Below are positions 54,709-64,000 of a stretch of DNA of 64,000 nt, piece by piece. This stretch comes from Pseudogymnoascus destructans (Eukaryota; Ascomycota; Leotiomycetes; Thelebolales; Thelebolaceae). The notes beneath the pieces are model-generated. The model was not told the origin of the DNA, ran no database searches, and was given only the letters and a program-made list of their open reading frames with translations. The translations under genes and the position numbers were made by a program. The DNA is taken from assembly GCF_001641265.1 (NCBI RefSeq), contig NW_020167521.1, positions 1,736,001-1,800,000 on the forward strand, given 5' to 3'. How positions within the stretch are numbered: position 1 is the first letter of the stretch; the number at the start of each line of letters is the position of its first letter.

Positions 54709-56646
54709 ATGTCTGTCGTCAGTTCGAAGGGGAAAACCCCCACCACGCCAACTTCGTCTCAGAGGTCTAAGCCTGAGAATGAAGAGATGCCCGACGCACC
54801 CACCGTCAATGAACTCAAGGAAACTCTACGCGTCAAGTTGCCCGACACTTACTCCGGCAACCGAAAGGAACTTGAGGTGTTTTTGCTACAGGTCGAACTG
54901 TACCAGCACTTCAATGACGAGAAGTTTCCCACCCAGGAGAGCTATGCCCTGTGGACTGCGTCCTACCTTAGGGGGGAAGCCCTGCGATGGATCGAACCAT
55001 TCCTCAAGGACTATTTCAAATATGAAAGTACCAATGGAAGCATGACAACTACGCAGACTATGTTTGGCAGCTGGAATGGATTCTGTAAGGAAATCCGACG
55101 CATGTTCGGAGACATCGATGAGATTAAGACCGCAGAAGACCATCTGTTTGCACTTAAACAGACTGGCAGCGCCCTCACGTACTCCACAGAATTCCAGAGA
55201 TACGGCAATCAGACAGGATGGGACGCCAGCGCACTCATCAGCCACTACCGACGTGGGCTGAAGAGCCATATACGTATGGAACTTGCCTGTTTGGAACAAC
55301 AACCAACGGACATGGTAGCGCTAATCGAACATACGGTCCGAATCGACAATCGACTATACGAATTCCAGAAGGAACGTCGGACCTATGACAAGCCCAAGAA
55401 AAGTTACCCCTACCGGGGAAACGAGGGCAGACGACGGGATCAACACCCGCGAGACAACCGTTGGTCGGACCCAATGGAACTCGATGCCACGTTCAAACCT
55501 GGACGACCCCGTGACCCTAAGAAAGACAGACAATTCAAGGAACGACTCTGTTTTAACTGCGACAAGCCAGGCCACATGGCCCGAGACTGCAGACAGCCAA
55601 AGAAAGGGAACGGCGGACGCAAAGTCGGCAAACAACTCAATGCCACCTGGACAGGACAGTTGAACGCAACGTTTGTGAGCAAACAGGACTGGGGAATAAA
55701 CGGCGAAAGCACCCCAGAAGACGAGAGCTCAGATGAAGGGTCGGAGGCGGAATCGTTCACCGTCTCGGAACAGGAGACCTTCGATGAACTCACACCTACG
55801 GAACCAATGAGTCCACGGTGCAAGAGCGTAGTAAGACGCATGGCAAAACACGCCCACGCGAAGATTAGGGCCGAACGAGACAAGCCCAATGGCCAGAGGA
55901 AAATCCCCATGCTTAAAGACCTCTACGGGAACCTGTTACAGGAACTTCCGTTAAAATGCAAGGTGGACGACTGCAAGGATGACCTCTGGAGATACTACAA
56001 CCAACTAACGAATACCCGCAGGCTGCTTGGCACGTCCCAAGACGTAGCTAAGTTGGAAGCCCAAGAAGCGGAAGAACTGGAGAAGGATGTCGAGCATATG
56101 GCTAAACTGAAGTATATGAAAAGCGTCAAACTTTACTACCAGGACCGCAGGAGAGCCCTGAAGAAGTATGACGAGAAAGCCAGAGATATGCTCCGACGGG
56201 AAAATGCGAGACCCACTCCACGCATCGAAAGGAGAGCCATGGAGCAACTAGACACGTTCTCCACGCCTCCGAGGGAAGATAGTGCATGGGTGAGAGGACA
56301 GCGGGAACTATCAACGACAGACGCAACAGAGACTGATCATCCCTGGCACGCGTATGTCTACTGGGAGTATTGCAGCGAAGATGACTGCAAGCTCCACTGG
56401 AAAAAGAAACACCAGAATCAGTTGTTTCCCCGATCCTCGCCCAGGATACACTTCAGAGACGCAGAGCAAGTTCACGCCCTCAGGCGAAGCCAGTCTGAAG
56501 GGGACTTGCCTATCAAAAGCGAACAGGTATACGAGAAATACCCACATCTGCTAGATGAAGCAGAAGAGCGAGGGAAACGATCTCCCCAAGGACCACCATT
56601 GGAAACGGATGAATACTATCCTTCCTCGGACGAGTCAAAAAACTAG
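54709..56646 (+). CDS. Retrotransposon Gag protein, 645 aa
   Basis: Intact ORF. The capsid-like domain spans residues about 40-220 (LPDTYSGNRKELEVFLLQVELY; WTASYLRGEALRWIEPFL; RRMFGDIDEIKTAEDHLFALKQ), the retrotrans_gag pattern. A CCHC zinc knuckle lies near residues 281-295 (CFNCDKPGHMARDC). The C-terminal 350 residues are charged and include coiled-coil stretches, longer than in many Ty3/gypsy Gags. The stop TAG directly follows the AAAAAAC slippery site, so Gag-Pol would be made by -1 frameshifting. It forms the cytoplasmic particle that packages the element RNA. Confidence 0.92.
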   Translation: MSVVSSKGKTPTTPTSSQRSKPENEEMPDAPTVNELKETLRVKLPDTYSGNRKELEVFLLQVELYQHFNDEKFPTQESYALWTASYLRGEALRWIEPFLKDYFKYESTNGSMTTTQTMFGSWNGFCKEIRRMFGDIDEIKTAEDHLFALKQTGSALTYSTEFQRYGNQTGWDASALISHYRRGLKSHIRMELACLEQQPTDMVALIEHTVRIDNRLYEFQKERRTYDKPKKSYPYRGNEGRRRDQHPRDNRWSDPMELDATFKPGRPRDPKKDRQFKERLCFNCDKPGHMARDCRQPKKGNGGRKVGKQLNATWTGQLNATFVSKQDWGINGESTPEDESSDEGSEAESFTVSEQETFDELTPTEPMSPRCKSVVRRMAKHAHAKIRAERDKPNGQRKIPMLKDLYGNLLQELPLKCKVDDCKDDLWRYYNQLTNTRRLLGTSQDVAKLEAQEAEELEKDVEHMAKLKYMKSVKLYYQDRRRALKKYDEKARDMLRRENARPTPRIERRAMEQLDTFSTPPREDSAWVRGQRELSTTDATETDHPWHAYVYWEYCSEDDCKLHWKKKHQNQLFPRSSPRIHFRDAEQVHALRRSQSEGDLPIKSEQVYEKYPHLLDEAEERGKRSPQGPPLETDEYYPSSDESKN

Positions 56647-56674
56647 GAGTCCTCGACGGTAGGCCACCGGCGAG
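56637..56674 (+). promoter_or_regulatory. -1 ribosomal frameshift signal (slippery site plus hairpin)
   Basis: The heptamer A_AAA_AAC (56637-56643) is in the Gag frame just before its TAG. After an 8-nt spacer (56644-56651) comes a compact hairpin: CTCG (56652-56655) with CGAG (56671-56674), one A/G mismatch, and CGGT (56657-56660) with ACCG (56666-56669) around a 5-nt loop. The pol frame is the -1 frame and is open across the site. Confidence 0.75.
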
Positions 56675-59600
56675 CGACATGAAGAGGCCTAGTACAGACC
56701 AGCTATGCGCCACGACGGGCAGCATGCAACTATATGTGGTCGCTAAGATACAACAGCGACACCTCCGAGCAATGATTGACTCAGGAGCGACGGGCAACTT
56801 TATGACAAAGAAAGTAGCAGACACGCAAGGTTTCAAGACGCAATTGAAAACCGAACCATACCCGTTAATGGTCGTAGATGGAGAGCCCATCTCGACTAAT
56901 GAAGGAATGGTGACCCACGAAACGGTCCCATTGAAAATGGTCATGCTACACGGGCACAAGGAAACGATTCAGTTTGACATCGTGCACATGGACAACCATG
57001 CGTGCATCCTTGGTGTGCCATGGCTCAAGAAACACAACCCCCAGATCGACTGGTGGAACGAGAAAGTTGTGATGAGCCAGTGCGCGTGTGAACAACGGAC
57101 GGACACGCGACAACGGGAGAAACCCTCCCAGGGCCGGAAGGAGTTATGTGCAACCTCCGAGCTCGATGACCTAGCCCAGGCATCCTCACCGAAGAGTATA
57201 CCGGTGGAGTACAAGGAATACGAGCGATTATTCCAGGAAGGCCCTAAGAACGAGGCGCTTCCTAAGCACCAACCATGGGATCACGAGATACCTTTGGAGA
57301 AAGACAAGAGTCCACCGTTCGGACCAATATATCAGCTATCGGAAAAGGAGCTGAAGGTACTTAAGGAGTACATCGATGATAACCTAGCGAAAGGATTCAT
57401 CAGACCATCCACATCACCAGCAGGAAGTCCGGTGCTTTTCGTACCAAAGAAAGACGGCTCCCTACGGTTATGTGTGGACTATCGAGCGTTGAACAACATC
57501 ACAATCAAGGACAGGTATGCCCTGCCGTTAATCAACGAACTACACGATAGATTTCAAGGAGCAAAGATCTTCAGTAAGCTAGATCTGCGAGGAGCATACA
57601 ACCTGATCCGAATCAAGGCTGGGGAAGAGTGGAAAACAGCATTCCGCACCCGCTATGGCCTATTCGAGTATCAAGTCATGCCCTTTGGGCTAACAAACGC
57701 ACCCGCATCCATGCAACGACTGATGAATGATGCTTTGCACGAATACTTAGACATCTTTACCATTGTCTACCTAGATGATGTCCTGGTGTATTCAGCAACC
57801 AAGGAGGAGCATGTCAAGCATGTCAAACTCGTCCTGAAGAAACTAAAGGAGTACAGCTTACTCCTCAAACCAGAGAAGTGCGAGTTCCATAAAAACCAAG
57901 TCGAATTCTTGGGTTACATTATTGGAACGCACGGCATCAAGATGGACCAAGCAAAAGTAATGGCAGTGTTGGAATGGCCAACACCGACCACGGTCAAGGA
58001 AGTGCAAGCCTTCCTAGGCTTCGCCAACTTCTACCGAAGATTCATCTCGGGATATTCCAAGGTAGCTCAACCACTCACGGAGCTTACCAGAAAGGATCTC
58101 GAATTCAAATGGACGGACAAGGCAGAGGCTGCTTTCCAGGAACTTAAGACGAAGTTCACGGAAGCACCTATCCTTGCTACATTTGACCCTGCAAAGAAGA
58201 CCATCCTCGAAACGGACTCTTCTGACTTCGCAATTGGAGCATGTCTGAATCAACCAGACGAGAACGGTAAGTTCAAACCAATCGCGTACTACTCTAGGAA
58301 ACTGTCACCCGCAGAACTCAATTACGACATCCACGACAAGGAGCTACTGGCTATTGTCGTTGCCTTTGAGCAGTGGCGAGTATATCTTGAGGGATCCACC
58401 TACCCTGTGCAGGTATGGACGGATCACAAGAACCTCATATACTTCACCACGACCAAGGTTTTAAACCGCAGACAAGTCCGCTGGGCAGAAACCCTCGCAG
58501 CCTACAACTTCACGATAACCTATCGCAAGGGCTCCGAGAATGCAAGAGCAGACGCTCTCAGCAGACGGACCGACTACGCCGGCCCAAAGGAAGAAAGACC
58601 TAGAGCAATTCTGAAGAAAACAGATGCAGGAATACAGTACAACGAGTTACTAGCGACGATCTCAGTCATCGAAGATACAGAACTCGAGGAAAGACTCAAG
58701 AAAGCTTACGCAACAGACGAATGCGCCAAGCGAGTCTTGTCCAAAGTCGAAGGCGACTTCACCATCGACGAACAAGGATTGATTCGATACAAAGGGTTAG
58801 TGTATGTCCCAAGTCAAATGAGACGCCCGCTGGTGCAAGAACAACACTCGTTACCAGCACACGGTCATCAGGGAGTAACACGAACCTTCGAACGAATCAC
58901 TCGACACTACTACTTCCCAGGTATGAGGAAGCAGGTAGAGACAGTGGTAAGAGAGTGCGACATTTGCAGCAAGTCAAAATCCAATAGGCATCTGCCATAC
59001 GGACAACTCAAGTCGACACCAGTACCAAAAGGAGCGTGGAAATCAATAGCTTTGGACTTCATCGTCAAGCTTCCACCCTCCAAGGACCCGTTAACAGGAA
59101 TAGAATACGACTCTATCCTCGTCATCACGGAAAGACTCACGAAATATGGGAAGTTTATACCATATCTAGAAGCTAGCGACGCCGAGGCGCTCGCATATAC
59201 CTTCATTCGAGTCATATTAGCCGATCATGGGATGCCAGAAGAAATCATCTCAGATAGAGACAAGCTCTTTACTTCGAAATTCTGGAAATCATTGATGGCG
59301 CTACTGGGAACAAATCATAAGCTATCAACAGCTTTTCATCCCCAGACAGACGGCCAAACAGAAAGATTAAATCAGACCCTTGAACAGTACCTGCGAAGCT
59401 ATGTCAATCATCAACAGGATAACTGGTCAGATCTTACCCATCGCACAGTTTGCATATAACAGCGCGATGACAGAAGCAACGAAAGTCTCACCGTTCTTTG
59501 CCAATTATGGCTACCAGCCAGAAGCATATAGGCAACCAAGACCGGATGAATCACGAGCTGAACAAGCCCTGATCGTGGTGGAACAACTGAAATCGTTCCA

Positions 59601-60174
59601 CGAACAACTTGCGACGGACATCCAATTCTTAAATGAACGATCCGCCGCATACGCAAACAAGAAGCGCAGTATGGAACCTGCCTTCAAGGAGGGGGATAAA
59701 GTATACCTACTCCGGAAACATATCAAAACGAAACGACCAAGCACAAAGTTGGACTTCAAGAAATTGGGACCATTCAAAATATTGAACAAAGTCAGCTCAG
59801 TTAATTACAGACTGCAGCTACCCAAGAAGTCTAGACTACACCCGGTATTTCATGTCTCACTACTGGAACCAGCAAGAGGAAATACCCCAATTGCGACCGA
59901 CACCGAACTCCAACCCGAGAATGAGATAATCGAATATGAGGTCGAAGCGATCCTAGACAGAAGGTTAGTAGGACGTCGAGAAGAGTTTTTGATAAAATGG
60001 GAAAATTACGAACCTACGGATAATTCGTGGGAACCAACAAGGAACATCAGCAAAGAACTGCTGGAGGAATATCGACGCCGCCATCCGCCAGCCATTGATC
60101 CCAAGATGCAGGGGAGTAGGCCAGTGGATCGGAGGAAGCGGGGGTCCCGGTCACAGACGAGGAGGCAGCGCTAA
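56643..60174 (+). pseudogene. Retrotransposon Pol: protease, RT, RNase H, integrase, chromodomain; one frame break
   Basis: Expressed as a -1 extension of Gag; an ATG also exists at 56679. From that ATG: aspartic protease DSGATGNF at about residue 33; reverse transcriptase with LRLCVDYRALNNITIKDRY and YLDDVLVYS near 365; RNase H with TDSSDFAIGACL near 513; integrase zinc finger (HGHQGVTRTFERITRHYYF ... CDICSKSK) near 725-765, then the DDE core (LDFIVKLP; FHPQTDGQTERLNQTLEQYL). The first frame ends at 59459. The frame shift lies at about 59430-59440, and the rest of the integrase and the chromodomain (AILDRRLVGRREEFLIKWENY) lie in the next frame (to 60174). Chromodomains of chromoviruses direct integration to marked chromatin. 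The break makes this copy defective unless it is a sequencing error. Confidence 0.92.
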
Positions 60175-60661
60175 CTGCCTGTTCCTCGGCCTCAACAGCA
60201 TCACGCTTCTCAGCAGCCACACGTTCGGCCTCCTCTGCCGCATCAAGCTCGTCGAGGGTTTTCAAACCTCGTCGGAGCATATCTTTACCACGGGTTCGGA
60301 TGAGGCGTTTCTGCTTCCGCAGACGAAGTAACTTCGAAAGGGTTTCTTCCTCTTCGCGATCCAGGCGATCCTCCTCCCGTTCGAGCTTCACCCAGTCGGG
60401 ATGCTCAGGACCCATACAGTCACATTTTTCTTTTAAGTTGCGACGAACGCACTCGGCGCACCGCCGTGAATCATTTGGAGACGACACGCAAGTAATGTTT
60501 CGCCTCACGCAGTTCGAGCAAGAATCCATTTCGGGTAGTTCGTATCCGTGGTTCTTTATTCGACGGACAAGATCGTTGCGTTCCTGGAGTTTGCGGGCAG
60601 TGTCAGTAGGCATGTTGCATATTGAAGGACTCGCTGAGGAGCAGCAGAGTCCCGGGGACAT
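60047..60661 (-). CDS. Antisense Cys-rich ORF within the retrotransposon, 204 aa
   Basis: Frame on the strand opposite gag-pol, between the integrase end and the 3' LTR, overlapping the chromodomain tail by 128 bp. Two in-frame ATGs: 60661 (MSPGL) and 60613 (MPTDTARKLQERND, more protein-like). The N-terminal half has a cysteine cluster C-x2-C-x6-C ... C-x2-C-x8-C-x-C (CSNCVRRNITC, CAECVRRNLKEKCDC), similar in spacing to zinc-cluster proteins. The middle is a long charged coiled coil (KLEREEDRLDREEEETLSKLLRLRKQKRL) and the end is Ser/Pro-rich. It may be an accessory protein of this element lineage or a captured gene. The coding look is strong; function unknown. Confidence 0.65.
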   Translation of the reverse strand: MSPGLCCSSASPSICNMPTDTARKLQERNDLVRRIKNHGYELPEMDSCSNCVRRNITCVSSPNDSRRCAECVRRNLKEKCDCMGPEHPDWVKLEREEDRLDREEEETLSKLLRLRKQKRLIRTRGKDMLRRGLKTLDELDAAEEAERVAAEKRDAVEAEEQAVSAASSSVTGTPASSDPLAYSPASWDQWLADGGVDIPPAVLC

Positions 60662-60693
60662 GGACGTACTTATAGGATTCGAGACAAATGCCC

Positions 60694-60709
60694 AGGGGAA
60701 GGGAGCGAG
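60694..60709 (+). other. Polypurine tract
   Basis: aggggaagggagcgag, nearly pure purine, immediately before the 3' LTR; the plus-strand primer site of LTR elements. Confidence 0.8.
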
Positions 60710-61098
60710 TGTTACGACGGAACAAGAAGGCTGGCCAACTACAGGACAGGAAGGAGGGAGGTCGCATGAGACCGGCCCTGGTACCTGGAGGGGCAGCGGG
60801 GAATAGTAGTTCCGAAAGTATCACGTGACGGACTCGCAGGATGATGAGAAGAGTCCTAAGAGTCCAGGACTCCGAGGACTCGAGTGAGTTCCCAAGAGTC
60901 CACTAGGCACGACGCCACTATATAAGTAGATAGTATTTCCTTAGATAGGAGCTTCGTGCTCAACTCAATACAGTATTTGTTATATACTAGTAACGTGTTA
61001 CTTGAAGCCTTTGTGTCTGATCCCCTGCCTCCTCTGATAAGTAAACCTTTACGCAAGAGAACCTCTGTGTCTTCTATCGTTTAGAAGTCAGCGTTACA
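60710..61098 (+). repeat. 3' LTR, 389 bp
   Basis: Same ends as the other LTRs but with only one copy of the 86-bp internal repeat. Followed by CCGTG, the target duplication matching 54183-54187. Confidence 0.94.
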
Positions 61099-62132
61099 CC
61101 GTGTCGCAGATGATGGAATAGTCCACATTGGATGTATCTTCGCGAGTATGATGGTCCAAACACCCCAACAACTGCGAAGCTGGGGTATTTATGTCAGTCC
61201 CTGCACTGGTGGGTCAAGGCGCTAAGCCAGAAATGCCACCCCTGCTGCACGGCACTTCAAACAGACTCGGTACGTACTCGGCACGTACTAGGTACGTACT
61301 AGGTACGTATCGAATTTTTCTTCCCTTATAGATTCAATGGTCCAAAAACCCAAACCGATGAGAATAGTTTTGATATTTGGTATTGGTGCCTGCGCTAGTG
61401 AGCTTAGCGCTAAACCAAGAATGCAACCTTTTCGAGCAAGTGTTCGAGGCCTGCTCATCGTGCATACTAGTACGTTACCTTCATGCTCTTTGTATAAGCC
61501 TCCACTCCATTTACTTGGCGCCTGTGGGCTATTCAAGTCATTAGTTGGAGTCGTGAATGCCATGGTTGAGCAAAGGCATGGAGGAGAGGAGAAGTTGTGG
61601 AGAGTGGGTGTGGGCGGGATAGGCTTTCCTCGTACCGATAGCACCACACGCTAGGCTTACTAAAATAGCCGTTAGACCTCCCCACCCAAGTTCCTGGACG
61701 GCACGGGATCGTCCACGGCCCACTCCATAGCTCTGACAGCGGCGCAGGTTGCGGAGATTGGACGCCTTATCGATATTGCGTGGAGTTATAGAATGTACTG
61801 CTCAGCCCAAATTATCCCGGATCAAATTCATACAGTAAGGCACTCCGAGCATGATACAGTAAGTGGCTCACCACATGGTAACTGAACCGCTTGCCACACC
61901 AAGCAGGGGAAGACGAAGTCAAGAGGCCCTGTCGATTAAGGACCATGGTCTCCAGGGACAGTATATAAAAGGAGACTCTCCGCAAGCCAGGCATGAGGGC
62001 AACGATGCGAGTCCGATTTTTAAGTGAGAGGGGTTCAAAGTATTCAAGAGTGGCCAAGGAATACAATTCACGCAGAAATACACCTCATATACTGCGATCC
62101 GAGAACATTCATGCTTAAGCAAATGTGCTTTG
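61099..62132. other. Intergenic region between retrotransposon and inverted repeat
   Basis: Contains a short tandem series of (ta)ggtacgtac at 61,268-61,308. A minus-strand frame at 61288-61647 is open but has no recognisable or intron-supported coding content. Confidence 0.5.
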
Positions 62133-62562
62133 AAGGTCATGAGTCGAAGAGATGGTCAACGAGAAAATGGCATGTATGCGGTGGGCAGAGGGCAAAGCAA
62201 CAGAAAAGGTCAAGATGGGTGTGACGGTGCGGGACTGGGGGGCGGGGGGGGGTCAAAAGCCAAAAGCCATTACGATTTTTGACCCCTGCAAGTACTTCTG
62301 AGGGTACATAAGACTGCCTCACTGTCATTAATAGTTGGCAGTTTGGCACTTCTATATATAACTGTGTGGCGGTCTTATGTACCCTCGGAAGTACTTGCAG
62401 GGGTCAAAAATCGTAATGGGTTTTGCCCATTACGATTTTTGACCCCCCCCGCCCCCCAGTCCCGCACCGTCACACCCATCTTGACCTTTTCTGTTGCTTT
62501 GCCCTCTGCCCACCGCATACATGCCATTTTCTCGTTGACCATCTCTTCGACTCATGACCTTT
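62133..62562. repeat. Large inverted repeat, arms about 186 and 195 bp, spacer 49 bp
   Basis: Left arm 62133-62318 (aaggtcatgagtcgaagag ... cataagactgcc) matches the complement of the right arm 62368-62562 with a few differences, mainly around 62250-62270. The right arm contains a nested perfect 20-bp hairpin (62401-62420 with 62426-62445, loop ttttg), and the left arm has a degenerate version. The right arm ends 31 bp before the ATG of the next gene. No terminal target duplication was recognised. Confidence 0.9.
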
Positions 62563-62593
62563 AAACAGCCGATCCAAGAGACTTATTAATTTG

Positions 62594-64000
62594 ATGGCTC
62601 GTCCAGATCTAGACGACGATTCAGAGCTGAATATTTTGGACACGTCAGACGTTGACAAGGTCTAGTATCATACACTTCTTCCAATTTCTTTGAACGTAGC
62701 ATTGCTGACAGCCTCTCAGGCGGTTAAGTCTGTGGTCCGATGGCTACGGAATGAGAACACTACTCGATACTTTGAAAAACACCCAGTCGCTCGTGACGCA
62801 ATCGTGACAGCAGTCCGAGAGGTAACGCACTCAACAGCGCTTGCCACTCCCATCTCGACACCTTATAATCCACGCACATCTATCGACCAGCCTCTGACCT
62901 CTCTCTCGTCACCGTCTATCGCATACGAGGAGTCTGATCCTGGCGACCAGACTTCTACCCTTCTCCTACCTCTGGACAATGCACAGACGGAAAGGGTTGA
63001 CTTGAATGGCTCGACCGACCCCCGCAAGCTCTCTCTCGAGGCTTCCGATCAGACCTCTCCAGCCGCTCAACAAGAGCTCGACAACGGAAGCCAGCCCCAA
63101 TGCTGTTCATCTATCAAACAAGGAGACACACTAGACAGCGAGCATGGGACCAGTGATTCTCAGCATTCTGCGAGCCTCGGGGCCTCCACTCCGGCTGAAC
63201 ATAACGATGTCAGTGATAATGATGCTCATCCTAATGGCCTGCCATCTACGCAGACCCCTACGTCTTTAGTACAATATCGATCGAACACTGCACGGCGCAA
63301 ATCCCGAAAACGCAAACACAACTCCGAGGACTACAGTAAGTTTCGATTGAACACTGCACGATGCCAGCCCCAAAAACGCAAACACAGCTTTGAGGACTGT
63401 TGTAAGTTTAAACAGGCCCGCACTGACGTTACAGATACAACAGATGCAGAGCTCGGGGACAAAAGCCTTGAAGGCTCTAAGCAAATTACATCCCAGCCTG
63501 TTCCTATCAGGGACGAGCAGTTTGGCCAACATCCTGAGATGTTAGAAGGCGTCCAGGACACCCAGCCCTCAATAGCTGTCACACGGGCAACCCCTGCCTC
63601 AACGCCCTATAATACCGACATACCTGGCGAGCCGGCTCCTGCCCGGGACGTAGAGGACTCGAGTGGCGATTCTCAGCATGCTGCGAACCTCGATGATCTG
63701 CTTCCGAGTAGTGACGGCGATGATCGTCAAGATGGATGGTCGAGTGGCGATTCCCAGCCTTCAGCGAACCTCGACGATTGGATTTCGAGTAGTGACGGCG
63801 ATGATTGTCAAGATGGATGGTCGAGTGGCGATTCTCAGCATGCTGCGAACCTCGACGATCTGCTTCCGAGTAGTAAAGCAGATTGTCGAGGTTTGCAGCC
63901 TTTGGATGGAACGGAGGTGTATCTTGGAAGCAGAAGCCCTCAACTCTCAGAGACTTACGAACTCCAATCTGCACCTGACCGGAAATATGAGACTCACGGA
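62594..64000 (+). CDS. Hypothetical disordered repeat protein, 5' part (runs off the window)
   Basis: Exon 1 62594-62659 (MARPDLDDDSELNILDTSD), intron 62660-62719 (gtctag donor, gctgac branch, ctcag acceptor). Exon 2 from 62720 is open without a single stop to the window edge, 427 codons, which is strong coding evidence. The first 60 residues may be a small helical domain (AVKSVVRWLRNENTTRYF, VARDAIVTAVREV). The rest is acidic, Ser/Asp/Gln-rich and likely disordered. Two duplications are visible: a basic motif TAR...KRKH.(S/F)ED repeated near residues 210-245, and three copies of a 27-residue unit (SSGDSQHAANLDDLLPSSDG...) at 63659-63870. No domain is recognised; the C-terminus lies outside, so the family may only be recognisable there. 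Confidence 0.75.

Larger units (their letters stand above)
54188..61098 (+). mobile_element. Ty3/gypsy chromovirus-type LTR retrotransposon, 6.9 kb
   Basis: 5' LTR (54188-54662), gag, -1 frameshift signal, pol (protease, RT, RNase H, integrase, chromodomain), antisense ORF, polypurine tract and 3' LTR (60710-61098). Both outer ends carry the target duplication CCGTG (54183-54187 and 61099-61103), proving one insertion event. The pol frame is broken once near 59,435, so this copy cannot make a full integrase, although gag and the rest of pol are open, which points to a fairly recent insertion. The 3' LTR is 86 bp shorter than the 5' LTR because it has one copy of an internal repeat instead of two. 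Confidence 0.95.

Noticed and set aside
61288..61723. Minus-strand frames near the inverted repeat
   Set aside because: No conserved motif, no splice-supported extension, and AT/GC mix like the surrounding intergenic DNA.
1..64000. tRNA or rRNA genes
   Set aside because: I looked for A- and B-box-like patterns and rRNA signatures while reading and found none I could support; a tRNAscan run would be decisive.

Overview
The window is nuclear DNA of a filamentous ascomycete (Pezizomycotina). Introns are short (about 48-110 bp) with GTRNGT donors and CTRAC/CTGAC branch sites. The genes include Zn2Cys6 regulators, DUF7918, UPF0592, a short MADS protein, DUF3723 and a fungal chromovirus-type retrotransposon. 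Gene content would fit a leotiomycete, but that placement is a guess. I rebuilt exons by hand from splice signals and phase; multi-exon models are inferences unless stated otherwise.

Positions 1-35,130 look like core chromosome, with mostly intact, GC-richer, conserved genes. In order: mitochondrial processing peptidase beta (+); a broken MFS transporter remnant (-); a DUF7918 protein (-); a Zn2Cys6 transcription factor (-); a large F-box-like protein (-); a second F-box protein (-); a UPF0592/DUF1765 protein (+); a cyclin K/T-like protein (-); a CECR5-type HAD hydrolase (-); an aldo-keto reductase (+); a secreted/membrane Cys-rich single-pass protein (+); V-ATPase subunit H (+); and glycine cleavage T protein (+). 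The gaps between them carry microsatellites and short tandem duplications.

Positions 35,130-64,000 are an accessory, transposon-rich compartment. A decayed Fot1/pogo element is split by a hAT element that has perfect 19-bp terminal repeats and an 8-bp target duplication. Then come a DUF6914-like fragment, an aminoglycoside-phosphotransferase-fold protein, a 78-aa gene with a 12-nt first coding exon, an unknown four-exon gene, a gene joining two Sin3-type PAH domains to a velvet-like core, a short MADS-box gene, and a DUF3723 gene diverging from a pseudokinase gene. Next is a Ty3/gypsy chromovirus with a -1 frameshift site, a possible self-priming site and an antisense ORF, preceded by extra LTR copies. 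Last are a long inverted repeat and the open 5' part of a repeat-containing gene that runs off the window.

The best novelty candidates are the PAH-PAH-velvet architecture with its internal exon duplication, the DUF3723/pseudokinase divergent pair, the antisense Cys-rich ORF in the retroelement, and the inverted repeat beside the terminal gene. DUF3723 genes are frequent cargo of Starship giant transposons, but no Starship captain (DUF3435 tyrosine recombinase) is visible here, so membership of such an element is only a hypothesis.
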